DNA of 64,000 bases from Gimesia benthica. Its GTDB lineage: Bacteria > Planctomycetota > Planctomycetia > Planctomycetales > Planctomycetaceae. Where the stretch lies: assembly GCF_009720525.1 (NCBI RefSeq), contig NZ_CP043930.1, forward strand, positions 1,426,001 to 1,490,000. Reading direction: 5' to 3'. Of the stretch, positions 40,025 through 48,281 are shown piece by piece. Made by a program: the position numbers and the translations under genes. The notes under the pieces are model-generated. The model saw nothing but the letters and a program-made list of their open reading frames with translations. It was not told the origin of the DNA and searched no databases. Numbering within the stretch: position 1 is the stretch's first letter; each line of letters opens with the position of its first letter.

Positions 40025-40175
40025 CAACTTTCACAGCAATTTCCTGACGCGCCGGCGGAGAGCAGAGTTCCCGGGAATATGGGATTTGCTGTTCAAATCA
40101 GACTGGAACAGGGTGATTAGTTGTTCTGTTGCAACCAACCACAGAAGACACAAAAAGATTATTTAAGAAAGTATG

Positions 40176-41327
40176 TCAGACGGTGCTGGTTGGTTCCTGG
40201 AGCGTCTTTTTCATCTGTTCTGCGGCTTCGAGCAGAGGTACTTTGAAGGTTTTTTCCAGTTGGGTCATGTGCTTGATCATCCAGTCGATGATCTCTGGCC
40301 AAGTCTCTTTATCGTAACCATCAATGTCCAGAGGGTAATAAATTCGCGACACTTTTTTCGGGTCATTTCGATACCAGGTTAATTGGTGACCAAATTCGGC
40401 CTCAAGCTGCATTTGCTGTGCATTTAGTAAATCAAAAATCAATTTATTTTCGTTTAGTTGGGAACGAGCTAAAGTGACTTCAATACGTGCTTCTGACTTA
40501 CCGAAGTTAAGCAGAAAAGAGCACCCACTGACACCTGATCCGGCACTGATCCATTGGTCTTTGCTGGGGCTGATATTTTCGAACAAGTGGCAATCGCTGT
40601 TCTGGAATGCGTTAATCGTCTGCTCCCAAAAATCATGACGAAGTCGCGAGGCACTATTCATTTTAACGACCGTCTCTTTTTCCTCCTTGGCTTTGGCATT
40701 GATGCTGATCATCAATTCTTCGGCTTCCGGCGTGGGAATGATCTGTTCGACGTTGAGATAGAGGTCATTGTCATGTCGATAGGGAGTGACTTTCATACAC
40801 TGCAGGGAGATACCGTTGCCCAAAAGCCAGAGAGCAGTACTGGTAACCTCTTTGCGAAAGTTAGCGGCGACAAACATCAACCGCTGTGTATTGGTACTAT
40901 TAAGTACTACTTCTTCCAGATCAGAGTATTCCAGAAATTCGACTACATTTGAGATAGCGTATTCATCGCTACGACCATTCTTGTTTAAGAATTCCTGATA
41001 GGCTTTGATGATTTGTTCTTTGGTAAAAGTAGAGCAGTAGCTGGCATATTTGAGGGCCTGCCAGACGACATCGCGACCGGAGTCGTCAAGTTTGTTCTCA
41101 ATGACGACCAGATTGCCATCTTTATCGAGTGCCAGCAAATCCAGTCGTTCACGGGTATCGTCGAAGCCATCGAATTCTTTCTGGATGATCAGCAGTTCTT
41201 CCCCCAGGGCGGCCGGCGTATGAGCCAGCCATTCCTGCAGATGGTGACGTTCGGTAAAGCCGAGTTCGGAGAACTTAGGAGAGTCAACTTCAATAATCCG
41301 ATTGGCGGTTTGATCGATCTTATACAT
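40176..41327 (-). CDS. PD-(D/E)XK nuclease-like protein with DUF4268 domain
   Basis: 383 residues. The N-terminal third holds a restriction-like nuclease fold: RLDLLALDKDGNLVVIENKLDDSG (about 61-84) provides the Asp and the Glu-x-Lys of the PD-(D/E)XK core, as in NucS/DUF91-like proteins. The C-terminal half (about 240-375) is DUF4268, with SPSKDQWISAGSG. It is divergent to a paralogue at 41595-42698. Possible roles are DNA repair, defence or a restriction-like activity; none is demonstrated by the sequence. Confidence 0.8.
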   Translation of the reverse strand: MYKIDQTANRIIEVDSPKFSELGFTERHHLQEWLAHTPAALGEELLIIQKEFDGFDDTRERLDLLALDKDGNLVVIENKLDDSGRDVVWQALKYASYCSTFTKEQIIKAYQEFLNKNGRSDEYAISNVVEFLEYSDLEEVVLNSTNTQRLMFVAANFRKEVTSTALWLLGNGISLQCMKVTPYRHDNDLYLNVEQIIPTPEAEELMISINAKAKEEKETVVKMNSASRLRHDFWEQTINAFQNSDCHLFENISPSKDQWISAGSGVSGCSFLLNFGKSEARIEVTLARSQLNENKLIFDLLNAQQMQLEAEFGHQLTWYRNDPKKVSRIYYPLDIDGYDKETWPEIIDWMIKHMTQLEKTFKVPLLEAAEQMKKTLQEPTSTV

Positions 41328-41603
41328 GGCCCGTCTCTGCGATTGTGTCTACGAGAAGTGTTGGAAGTGCCGAAGTGAGAACCATTAATGTGCACGATTC
41401 TCCAGTGTAGCAAATGGTTATGTGATCGCAAGTTGGTGGTTGGGGAATGAGTTGAGTGATTGTCTGGGGGTTAATCTTTTTTATCCTGTTGATATTCTGG
41501 TAGCTTGTATTTGATTACTGGTTTCTGGCAAGATGCTGTTTCAGGATTTTGAACACCATACTGACTCACACTTGCGACCAGAAGAGATTGCGCCATGGCC
41601 ATT

Positions 41604-41606
41604 TAA
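41604..41606 (+). other. In-frame stop at codon 4 of the second DUF4268 gene
   Basis: The frame starting ATG at 41595 reads Met-Ala-Ile-stop, then continues open (EITADRLRELEETSYAK...) to 42698 with family-like sequence. A TAT or TAC Tyr codon here would give MAIYEITADR, the usual opening of this family, so one base change separates an intact from a broken start. Confidence 0.8.
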
Positions 41607-41657
41607 GAAATCACTGCGGATCGGCTGCGGGAGCTGGAAGAGACGTCTTATGCCAAG

Positions 41658-42698
41658 GTGGGGGTGAAGGAGCGGAATGATCTGCAGCGGTTGTTGCGGA
41701 TGCAGGTGGAGGTGATTTCGCCGGATACGCTGGTGATTGCTGAGGAGTTCGGGGAGTGGACCGAAGGGAGTCGGCGGATTGATCTGCTGGGCGTCGACAA
41801 GGATGCCAACCTGGTGGTGATCGAACTTAAGCGGACCGAAGATGGCGGGCATATGGAGCTGCAGGCGATTCGCTATGCCGCGATGGTCTCGGCGATGACG
41901 TTCGATCGGGCCGTGGAAGTCTTTTCCGGCTATCTGCATAAAATCGGCAGTAACACCAATGCCCGCGAGGCGCTGCTGGAACATCTCGACTGGAGTGAGC
42001 CGGACGAGGACCGCTTTGCCCAGGATGTGCGGATCATTCTGGCTTCGGCCGAGTTTTCCAAGGAACTGACGACGGCCGTCCTCTGGCTGAATGACCGGGA
42101 CCTGGATATCCGCTGTATGCGGATGAAGCCGTACCAGGATAGCGAGAAGATTCTGGTCGACGTGCAGCAGATCGTCCCCCTGCCGGAAGCGTCCGCGTAT
42201 ACCGTGCGGGTTCGAGAGAAAGAACGCCAGGAACGGAAAGACCGAGCTGAGCGGTATACGATCCGCAAACGGTACTGGTCGCAACTGTTGGAATATGCCA
42301 ATACGAAAACCGATTTACACTCAAATATCTCGCCCTCGGAATATCACTGGCTCGGAACGGGTTCGGGCGTGCGGGGTCTGGCCTATACTTACAAGCTGAC
42401 GCAGCATGCTTCGATTGTGGATCTGTATATTGACCGTGGTACGGGGAGTACGGCTGAGAATAAACAGATTTTCGATACCTTGTACGCTCAAAAAGATCAG
42501 ATCGAAACCGTTTTTGGTGAGCCGCTGGATTGGCGGCGTTTGAACGATCTGAGAGCCAGTCGAATTCTGGTTGAAATGAACGGTGGCTATCGGGATGACG
42601 AATCAGAGTGGCCCGCGATCATCGAAAAGCAGGTCGATGCGATGATTCGACTGGAGAAGGCGCTGGGGCCGTATATCGCGGAGCTGAAAGCGGGGTAA
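41658..42698 (+). CDS. PD-(D/E)XK nuclease-like protein with DUF4268 domain, 5' end disrupted
   Basis: 346 codons from a GTG at 41658, but the family sequence begins at an ATG at 41595 and is interrupted by TAA at 41604-41606. The nuclease core is present (RRIDLLGVDKDANLVVIELKRTEDGG, about 35-60), and the DUF4268 domain is in the C-terminal part (about 205-340, SPSEYHWLGTGSG). Residue patterns show it to be a paralogue of the gene at 40176. A GTG at 41658 has no good ribosome site; GTG at 41664 has AAGGTGGGG just before it. Either translation restarts there with loss of about 20 residues or the gene is decaying. Confidence 0.75.
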   Translation: MGVKERNDLQRLLRMQVEVISPDTLVIAEEFGEWTEGSRRIDLLGVDKDANLVVIELKRTEDGGHMELQAIRYAAMVSAMTFDRAVEVFSGYLHKIGSNTNAREALLEHLDWSEPDEDRFAQDVRIILASAEFSKELTTAVLWLNDRDLDIRCMRMKPYQDSEKILVDVQQIVPLPEASAYTVRVREKERQERKDRAERYTIRKRYWSQLLEYANTKTDLHSNISPSEYHWLGTGSGVRGLAYTYKLTQHASIVDLYIDRGTGSTAENKQIFDTLYAQKDQIETVFGEPLDWRRLNDLRASRILVEMNGGYRDDESEWPAIIEKQVDAMIRLEKALGPYIAELKAG

Positions 42699-42732
42699 GT
42701 TTCCCTGGACATTAAAATTGCGTTCTCTTGCC

Positions 42733-42756
42733 CCCCGAATTCGATTCGGGGCTACC
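42733..42756 (+). repeat. Short palindromic repeat family B, copy 1
   Basis: CCCGAATTCGATTCGGGGCT: palindromic CCCGAAT/ATTCGGG followed by CTACC. A second copy is at 43646-43670. Confidence 0.65.
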
Positions 42757-42764
42757 GGTTTTCT

Positions 42765-42843
42765 GAGTGGAATCTCTTTTGTCACCGGTGTTTTATTCGG
42801 TGTCGACCTTGGTTACCGGCAGCTAGCGCTTTGCCGCTCACAG
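42765..42843 (+). repeat. Repeat family A, copy 1 (partial)
   Basis: Contains the shared segment TTTTGTCACCGGTGTTTTAT then TTCGGTGTCGACC and GGTTACCGGCAGCTAGCGCT, followed by TTGCCGCTCA. Other copies: 43227-43358, 43378-43454 and 43672-43810. Confidence 0.7.
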
Positions 42844-42890
42844 GCGCTGTCAGATTGAGATGTGGGGAGGAGTTATACGGGTCATTTCGT

Positions 42891-42922
42891 TCGGCGGGCA
42901 GCCACATAGGGCTGCCCCTACG
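42891..42922 (+). repeat. Repeat family C, copy 1
   Basis: GGCGGGCAGCCACATAGGGC followed by TGCCCCTACG: a GGGCAGCC/GGGCTGCCC hairpin. Second copy at 43853-43889. Confidence 0.6.
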
Positions 42923-43053
42923 TTTGGGAATCAGTCTGGGGGCTTAATTTTTTAGATGAGGGATATTTTAGATTTGCTTCAGCGTGGTTTTACTTGTCGG
43001 GGCGATACTGTCTGCAGACTTGTTTGATGGTTTTTGACACGCGGGAGTGAATT

Positions 43054-43161
43054 ATGAATAGCCTGGTTTCTCTGGTTCAAATGACGGCCGTGATTACGGC
43101 CGGGGTGTTGTTGCTGGCCTGCCTGGCGGGGGCCGTGCGGTATCAGTCGCGGCGGAAATGA
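43054..43161 (+). CDS. Possible 35-aa single-pass membrane microprotein
   Basis: An ATG six bases after GGGAG opens a 35-codon frame: a short polar start (MNSLVSLVQM), one hydrophobic segment (TAVITAGVLLLACLAGAV) and a positively charged end (RYQSRRK). This is the composition of real small membrane proteins with the C-terminus inside. It stands alone among repeats, so it could also be a chance frame. Not identifiable by family. Confidence 0.4.
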   Translation: MNSLVSLVQMTAVITAGVLLLACLAGAVRYQSRRK

Positions 43162-43226
43162 TGCGCGATGTTCACGTTGGTGCGACGGTGCCGATGGGTA
43201 GAATGGGTGCTTGGAGTTTGTTTTTC

Positions 43227-43358
43227 TACTACGAAAATCACGAAATTCACGAAACGGTTTGGGTGGGAGCTGTCAGTGGGTGGAATACCTTTTGTGACTG
43301 GTGTTGTATTCGGTGGTAACCCTGGTTACCGGCAGCTAGCGCTTTGCCGCTCACGGGA
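43227..43358 (+). repeat. Repeat family A, copy 2
   Basis: Begins with CTACTACGAAAATCACGAAA (a CACGAAA-rich tract), then GGTGGGAGCTGTCAGTGGGT, the TTTTGTGACTGGTGTTGTAT segment and the GGTTACCGGCAGCTAGCGCT ending. Most similar to copy 4. Confidence 0.75.
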
Positions 43359-43377
43359 TTGATCGCTTCGTTTTTGT

Positions 43378-43454
43378 GAGCGGAATGGCGCTAGCCACCG
43401 GTGGTTTATGCAGCGTCAACCGTGTTTACCGGCGGGTTGTGCTTTGCTGCTTAG
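43378..43454 (+). repeat. Repeat family A, copy 3 (diverged)
   Basis: Shows the same order of short blocks (GGAATGGCGCTAGCCACCGG, TTTACCGGCGGGTTGTGCTT, TGCTGCTTAGGGGC) but with many changes; probably an old copy. Confidence 0.45.
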
Positions 43455-43486
43455 GGGCTGGCTCTGGTTCTGATATTGAATGGGCT

Positions 43487-43530
43487 TTAGCCAAGACGTT
43501 TCAACCGGGGCTAATGCCCTGCGGCTAATT
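43487..43530 (+). repeat. Dispersed 55-bp repeat, copy 2
   Basis: Same core as 29931-29985. Here GGGCTTTAGCC upstream and GGCTAATGCCC downstream can pair, giving a long hairpin with one mismatch. Confidence 0.8.
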
Positions 43531-43645
43531 TTCTTTTGGCGTGGGGAGTTGGTGACTCTGGTTGTGGTTGATTTGTTGGGATGACTGTAAACCAGGATTT
43601 CTATTCAGGTATACAACACTGTCAGTTTCCTGCTCGCTGCGCTCG

Positions 43646-43670
43646 GCCCGAATTGCATTCGGGCTTACCC
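43646..43670 (+). repeat. Short palindromic repeat family B, copy 2
   Basis: GCCCGAATTGCATTCGGGCT then TACCC: same palindrome and tail as 42733-42756 with small changes. Confidence 0.65.
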
Positions 43671-43671
43671 T

Positions 43672-43810
43672 TTTTCTACCACGAAATTCTCGAAAGGCAC
43701 GAAAACGGTTTTGGTGGGAGCTGTCAGTGGGTGGGATACCTTTTGTGACTGGTGTTGTGTTCGGTGTTGACCCTGGTTACCGGCAGCTGGCGCTTTGCCG
43801 CTCACGGGGG
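43672..43810 (+). repeat. Repeat family A, copy 4
   Basis: Begins TTTTCTACCACGAAATTCTC, keeps the CACGAAAA tract, GGTGGGAGCTGTCAGTGGGT, TTTTGTGACTGGTGTTGTGT and GGTTACCGGCAGCTGGCGCT. Over about 135 bases it is highly similar to copy 2. Confidence 0.75.
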
Positions 43811-43852
43811 GGACTGGATGTCGTTCCATTGGAGGCTTGTTGCTGGACAATG

Positions 43853-43889
43853 TCGCGAGGCGGGCAGGCACGCAGGCTCTGCCCCTACG
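43853..43889 (+). repeat. Repeat family C, copy 2
   Basis: GGCGGGCAGGCACGCAGGCT then CTGCCCCTACG, matching 42891-42922 in its ends and hairpin form. Confidence 0.6.
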
Positions 43890-43949
43890 GGTCAATACGA
43901 TATGAGGCGATTTGAAACTTTCAGTTTGAACCTCTGATCCTGAAGGGAG

Positions 43950-44528
43950 TTGGTTATGGGATTGTTGGCTGACATGATCTGTAATTTGAAACGGGGTTGG
44001 GCTGTGTGGGTTTGTGGTGAGGTTTCCTCGGGTGTTGGCTGTTATCTTCTTCATCGGCGTGAGGGGGGCAAGACAGAATTTTGTCCCGATGTGGCCGGAT
44101 TTTGTCCTGGTGTGGCCTGGATTTTGTCCTTGTTCGGCCGGGGTTTGTCCAGGTGTGCCCTGAACTGGGAGGGGTTGACATTGCGAAGTGGTGCGGGGTA
44201 TTTCGGTAGACAGGCGGTGAAAATCGATGGAGGTGCAGGTGAACTTCGGTCAGAGGTGGGGCGTGTTTCGGTGCTCGGGGACGTGCCTCGCGCGCGAGCC
44301 AGAGGGGAACTACAATACGCTTCGGCGGGGGCCGATCAAGTTCAATTTCAGCAGCAAGTGCAGCTGTGCCCGGTGCGCAGTGCGGGTTTCGTCAGTGGTG
44401 CGACGATGATCATCCGCCGGGCGGTGAGAATCGGTTGCCTCGGGTGGTGCGGTGCGTTAGCTTATAAGGAGCCGTTGATGGCTGCCTGCAGATACTGCCC
44501 ACCCCCTGCCCTCAAAAGAGAGATCATC
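43950..44528. other. Leader region of the PVC-type heme protein gene, no recognised gene
   Basis: The heme protein frame is open through this interval, but the encoded residues lack any domain and the real signal peptide begins at 44529. Apart from the 21-bp tandem repeat at 44072-44156, nothing was recognised. Confidence 0.5.
44072..44156. repeat. Imperfect 21-bp tandem repeat, four units
   Basis: Units of 21-22 bases share the core GGCCGGATTTTGTCCTGGTG with changes; starts at 44072, 44093, 44114 and 44136. It lies about 370 bases upstream of the heme protein ATG. On the minus strand it would read as RPHQDKI/RPHRDKI heptads, but there is no sign of a gene. Confidence 0.65.
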
Positions 44529-47198
44529 ATGAAATCGCTGTCGCTGTTTGTGTTGTTAGTTACGTCTATGCTGGTCTCGTCATCTCACGCCGCGGACAAG
44601 AGTCCCGCGGACCAAAGTCCGGCGGACGACCGTCCTCCCCAGGTCAAAGCGGTGCAGCCGGGTGTGACGTTGTCGCTGGTGGCTGAGCAGCCTCAGTTGT
44701 CGACGCCGACCGGCGTGGATGTGGACGAACAGGGGCGGGTCTGGGTCGTGGCGACGCATACGCATTTTCGGCCCGACGATTATGAAGGTCCGGAGCATGA
44801 TGAGATTCTCATCTTTTCCGATCTGGACAAAGCGGGACGGGCACAGAAGCGGCAGGTGTTCTACAACGCGACCGACGCGACGATGGACCTGGAACTGGGG
44901 CCGGATGGCTGGGTGTACCTGGCGGAACGGGACCGGATTCTGCGGATCAAGGATACTGACGGGGACGGGAAGGCGGACGTCGAAGAGAATATCGCGGTGC
45001 TCGAGAGTGAAGCAGACTATCCGCACAACGGTCTGGAAGGGCTGGCGTGGGATAACCAGGGGAAGCTGATTTTCGCGATCGGAGAAAACTTCGCCAAGGA
45101 CTGGACGCTGACGGGGACCGACGGGACGAAGATTACCGGTGCCGGCAAAGGGGGCATCTTCCGTTGTACGGCGGATGGGAAACAGTTGAAGCGGATTGCG
45201 GAGGGGTTCTGGAATCCGTTTGGCATCTGTGTGCGGGCGGATGGGGAGATTTTCGCTGCGGAGAATGATCCCGGAGAACGGCCACCATGTCGCGTGCTGC
45301 ATATTGTCGAAGGGGGCGATTATGGTTACGAGCGGGGTTACGGATCGGAAGCTCATCATCCGTTTGTGGCCTGGAATGGTGAGTTGCGGGGGACGCTGCC
45401 GATGATTCATCCTTCGGGTGAAGCACCGTGTGGGATCGCACCGCTGGGCCGAGGTCTGCTGGTCCCTTCGTGGGGCGATCACAGCGTCGACTTTTTTCCG
45501 CTCACGCAACAGGGAGCGAGTTTCACCTCGAAACCGATCACGATTGTGAAAGGGGGCCGGTATTTTCGTCCGAGTTGTATCGCGGCTGATCCGAAGGATA
45601 CACCCCATCTTCCTGAATCTGGCAAGGTCTTGACATGGTATCTGTGTGACTGGGTTGATGGACGGTACCAGGCGCATGGTTACGGGCGGGTGTGGAAGCT
45701 CGAGATTGACCTGACGAAAGCCGACTGGGTGGGACCCCTGGAACTGGAACCGCCGACCAAGGAGGCGAAGCTGGCAGCGGATCTACGGAGCGGACATGCG
45801 ACACAGTCTGTGAAAGAACTGTTGCAGCTGGCACAGAACCAGGATCCCTTTGTGGCCCGGGCGGCACTGGTAGCGTTGTCTCACAAAGCGTCTAAGTGGA
45901 CGCCCGCGGAGGTCATGAAATGGTCACCGGCGGAACGGGTGCAGGCGGTACTGGCGCTGCAACTGGCCCAGGCGGAGCCGGCAACGTGGATTCCGGTCTT
46001 CCTGAAGGACAAGAATGCGGACGTGCAGTTCGAGACGATCCGCTGGATTTCGGACAAGGGTTTGAAAGCGTATCTGCCTGATGTGGAACAGGTGCTGGCA
46101 CAGAGTGATCTGGATTATCAGCGGTTCGAAGCAGCGATTGCGGCGTGGAACACGTTGAACGGCAAGGCGTTGGACGGCGTGCGGAATCCGGAGATGCTGC
46201 TGGCCCGCGTGGAGGACAAACAGAGTGCCCCGCAGATTCGGGCGTACGCTTTGCGGATGCTGCCAACGCAGTCGCGGTCTGCTCCGAAAGCCGGACAGCA
46301 GGTGGTGACACAGTTTCCCAAGGGGCTGACGCTGGCGATGCTGGAAGAACTGCTGGCGGTGAATGATGCGGAGCTGTCGCTGGAAGCGGTGCGGACGCTG
46401 TCGGGGAATCCGATTGTGTCACAGAAGATTCTGGCGGAGCTGGCTGCGGATCCGAAACAGGATTCGGTACTGCGGGCCGAAGCGATTGCGGGACTCGCGC
46501 CGCAGGCGGAACAGCAGATCGGGTTGATGCTCAAGCTGGCGGATTCTCCCGACCAGGTGGTTCGTGAAGAGGCGCTGCGGTGTCTGCGTTCGATCCAACT
46601 GACTGATGCGCAGAAGAAACAAATAAAGACGCTGGCGAAAGCGCATCCCGATTCAAAGGATGCGTTCGAGGCAGCCGTGAATCCGGGCGCGCTCAAGACG
46701 GACCGCCCTGCTCTGACCGATACCAGTGCGTGGCTGAAAGCGGTTGAAGGGGTCAAGGGGTCGGCGGATGTGGAGAGTGGACGACGGTTGTTTCATCATT
46801 CCCGACTGACGAACTGCGCTCACTGTCATCGACACAGTGGGCGCGGGAATGTGGTGGGGCCTGACTTGAGCAGCCTGGGAGATCGGCAGGATCGGGCGTG
46901 GCTGTTGCGTTCGATTCTCGAACCGAGCCGGGAGATGGCTCCGGAATATCAGCCGCGAACGATCATTCTGACGGACGGGCGGACGTTTACGGGGATCCGG
47001 CTGCGGTCGTACGTGAAGGAGACGATTCGTGATGCTCACGGTCAGAACAAGACGTTTGATCGGGATGATGTGGAGGCGATTGTCGAGTCGCCGGTTTCCT
47101 TCATGCCCCAGGGTCTGGTGCATGCGTTGACGGATCGCGAGTTGCGGGACCTGATCGCGTTTCTGGAAAGTCATTCGCGAGGACAGACAGCAGATTGA
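44529..47198 (+). CDS. PVC-type heme-binding CxxCH protein with propeller and HEAT-like repeats
   Basis: 889 residues from the ATG at 44529, which gives a normal signal peptide (MKSLSLFVLLVTSMLVSSSHA). Residues about 40-400 form the sorbosone/glucose dehydrogenase-like beta-propeller (membrane-bound dehydrogenase domain, with GVDVDEQGRVWV and YGYERGYGSE), about 420-740 are HEAT-like alpha repeats, and a C-terminal cytochrome c domain contains CAHCH near residue 764 and a MAPEYQPRT stretch carrying the probable Met ligand. This arrangement is almost confined to the PVC superphylum. The enzyme may oxidise a sugar or alcohol and pass electrons to heme, which is unproven. Confidence 0.92.
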   Translation: MKSLSLFVLLVTSMLVSSSHAADKSPADQSPADDRPPQVKAVQPGVTLSLVAEQPQLSTPTGVDVDEQGRVWVVATHTHFRPDDYEGPEHDEILIFSDLDKAGRAQKRQVFYNATDATMDLELGPDGWVYLAERDRILRIKDTDGDGKADVEENIAVLESEADYPHNGLEGLAWDNQGKLIFAIGENFAKDWTLTGTDGTKITGAGKGGIFRCTADGKQLKRIAEGFWNPFGICVRADGEIFAAENDPGERPPCRVLHIVEGGDYGYERGYGSEAHHPFVAWNGELRGTLPMIHPSGEAPCGIAPLGRGLLVPSWGDHSVDFFPLTQQGASFTSKPITIVKGGRYFRPSCIAADPKDTPHLPESGKVLTWYLCDWVDGRYQAHGYGRVWKLEIDLTKADWVGPLELEPPTKEAKLAADLRSGHATQSVKELLQLAQNQDPFVARAALVALSHKASKWTPAEVMKWSPAERVQAVLALQLAQAEPATWIPVFLKDKNADVQFETIRWISDKGLKAYLPDVEQVLAQSDLDYQRFEAAIAAWNTLNGKALDGVRNPEMLLARVEDKQSAPQIRAYALRMLPTQSRSAPKAGQQVVTQFPKGLTLAMLEELLAVNDAELSLEAVRTLSGNPIVSQKILAELAADPKQDSVLRAEAIAGLAPQAEQQIGLMLKLADSPDQVVREEALRCLRSIQLTDAQKKQIKTLAKAHPDSKDAFEAAVNPGALKTDRPALTDTSAWLKAVEGVKGSADVESGRRLFHHSRLTNCAHCHRHSGRGNVVGPDLSSLGDRQDRAWLLRSILEPSREMAPEYQPRTIILTDGRTFTGIRLRSYVKETIRDAHGQNKTFDRDDVEAIVESPVSFMPQGLVHALTDRELRDLIAFLESHSRGQTAD

Positions 47199-47227
47199 GA
47201 GGGCATGTCCCCAGTACACATTTGGAA

Positions 47228-47255
47228 ACCTGACAAGCCCCCAATGTTGTCAGGT
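47228..47255 (+). terminator. Hairpin after the heme protein gene
   Basis: ACCTGACA / TGTCAGGT, perfect 8-bp arms, loop of 12, 30 bases after the stop and 41 bases before the AlkD-like gene. No T-run follows, so it may instead be an operator for the downstream gene. Confidence 0.4.
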
Positions 47256-47295
47256 CGCAATTGAGTGGCTGGTGACTTTTCGTAGAATATCCAGC

Positions 47296-48156
47296 ATGAA
47301 AACGCACCCCGCACAACAGTTTGCTGTCGGCCCCTCGATCATGAAGGGTACGCCTCTTAAAGAAATTATGAACGGCCAGTTGGTGAAGCTGATCGGCGTC
47401 TCACTGGCCGACGTAACACCGGACTTCGACACCCCCACTTTCCAGAAACGTGCCAAACGCAACTTGAACAAACTGGAACTGAAGGAACGGGCCCTCAACA
47501 TCGCACACGCGATGGCCGAACAGCTGCCGGAAGATTTTGACGAGCTGGCACCGTTACTCATCAAGTCACTCGGTCCCAGGCTGCAGGCGACCGAACAAAA
47601 CGGGCTGGCGCCATTCTTTTATTTCCCTCACTCACAGTTGATCGCCGAGTATGGTGCCGACCATCTGGAGAGCGGCTTGAAAGTCTGTTACGAATTGACG
47701 CAGCGATTCACCGCGGAATTCTGTATTCGCCCGTTTCTGATCGCGCACCGCGATAAAAGTCTGAAACAGCTCAAACGCTGGACGAAAGATGCCAACCCCC
47801 ATGTGCGGCGTCTCGTCAGTGAAGGAACACGCCCCCGGCTTCCCTGGGCGATGCGGTTACGGGACTTTCAGGACGACCCCGGTTACACACTGCCTCTGCT
47901 GGAAAGTCTCAAGGACGATTCCGAACTCTATGTGCGGCGTTCGGTAGCCAATCATCTGGCTGATATCGCCAAAGATCATCCTGAAGTCGCCTACGAAGTC
48001 TGTCACAAATGGCTGTCAGAAATTGATGACATGCAGAAACCGGAAGAGATTAAAAATCGTCGCTGGGTTCTACGACACGCCGTCCGCCTGCCGGCCAAAA
48101 AAGAAGTTCCCGAAGCCCTCGCCATCCGCAAAGCGGCCGCTGACAGAAAAACATGA
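47296..48156 (+). CDS. DNA alkylation repair protein-like (AlkD/HEAT fold)
   Basis: 286 residues from the ATG at 47296. The protein is all-helical with HEAT-like repeats (about 45-270), including the AlkD-family stretch LKQLKRWTKDANPHVRRLVSEGTRPRLPW near 160-188 that contains the DNA-binding helices. AlkD excises positively charged alkylated bases without base flipping. The member here has the short conserved RPRLPWA motif of the wider DNA alkylation repair family; it could be a paralogue with a different substrate. GTG at 47272 is an alternative start but has no good ribosome site. Confidence 0.8.
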   Translation: MKTHPAQQFAVGPSIMKGTPLKEIMNGQLVKLIGVSLADVTPDFDTPTFQKRAKRNLNKLELKERALNIAHAMAEQLPEDFDELAPLLIKSLGPRLQATEQNGLAPFFYFPHSQLIAEYGADHLESGLKVCYELTQRFTAEFCIRPFLIAHRDKSLKQLKRWTKDANPHVRRLVSEGTRPRLPWAMRLRDFQDDPGYTLPLLESLKDDSELYVRRSVANHLADIAKDHPEVAYEVCHKWLSEIDDMQKPEEIKNRRWVLRHAVRLPAKKEVPEALAIRKAAADRKT

Positions 48157-48201
48157 ACGGCTTCTTATTTTTCATGTGCCTCACATGCTTCACTCAATAA
48201 A

Positions 48202-48238
48202 GCTGATCCCCGCTTGTTACCTTCCAGCAGGGATCAGC
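48202..48238. terminator. Bidirectional hairpin between convergent genes
   Basis: GCTGATCCCCGCT / AGCAGGGATCAGC, 12 of 13 pairs, 11-base loop. It separates the AlkD-like gene from the DUF3365 gene. Both flanks are T/A-rich (GTTCATT on plus, TTTATTG on minus). Confidence 0.6.
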
Positions 48239-48281
48239 GTTCATTCACTCAGAATGACAACCGTTGTGTCACTCGATTCAA

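Larger units (their letters stand above)
42699..43949. other. Gene-poor mosaic of short dispersed repeats
   Basis: About 1.25 kb with several short repeat families interleaved and only one possible small gene (43054-43161). Individual copies are listed separately. Longer open frames in this interval are repeat sequence read by chance. Confidence 0.7.

Noticed and set aside
40128..40150. CACAGAAGACACAAAA tract as a repeat copy
   Set aside because: It resembles common A-rich ACACAGA tracts, but no second copy was seen in the window.
41541..42284. 247-codon minus-strand open frame
   Set aside because: Antisense to the DUF4268 gene; Pro/His-rich composition typical of shadow frames.
43954..44181. 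75-codon minus-strand frame with RPHQDKI-like heptads
   Set aside because: The heptads come from the 21-bp tandem repeat; no ribosome site or signal.
43950..44528. 193-codon upstream extension of the heme protein
   Set aside because: The normal signal peptide starts at 44529; upstream residues are low-complexity and repeat-derived.
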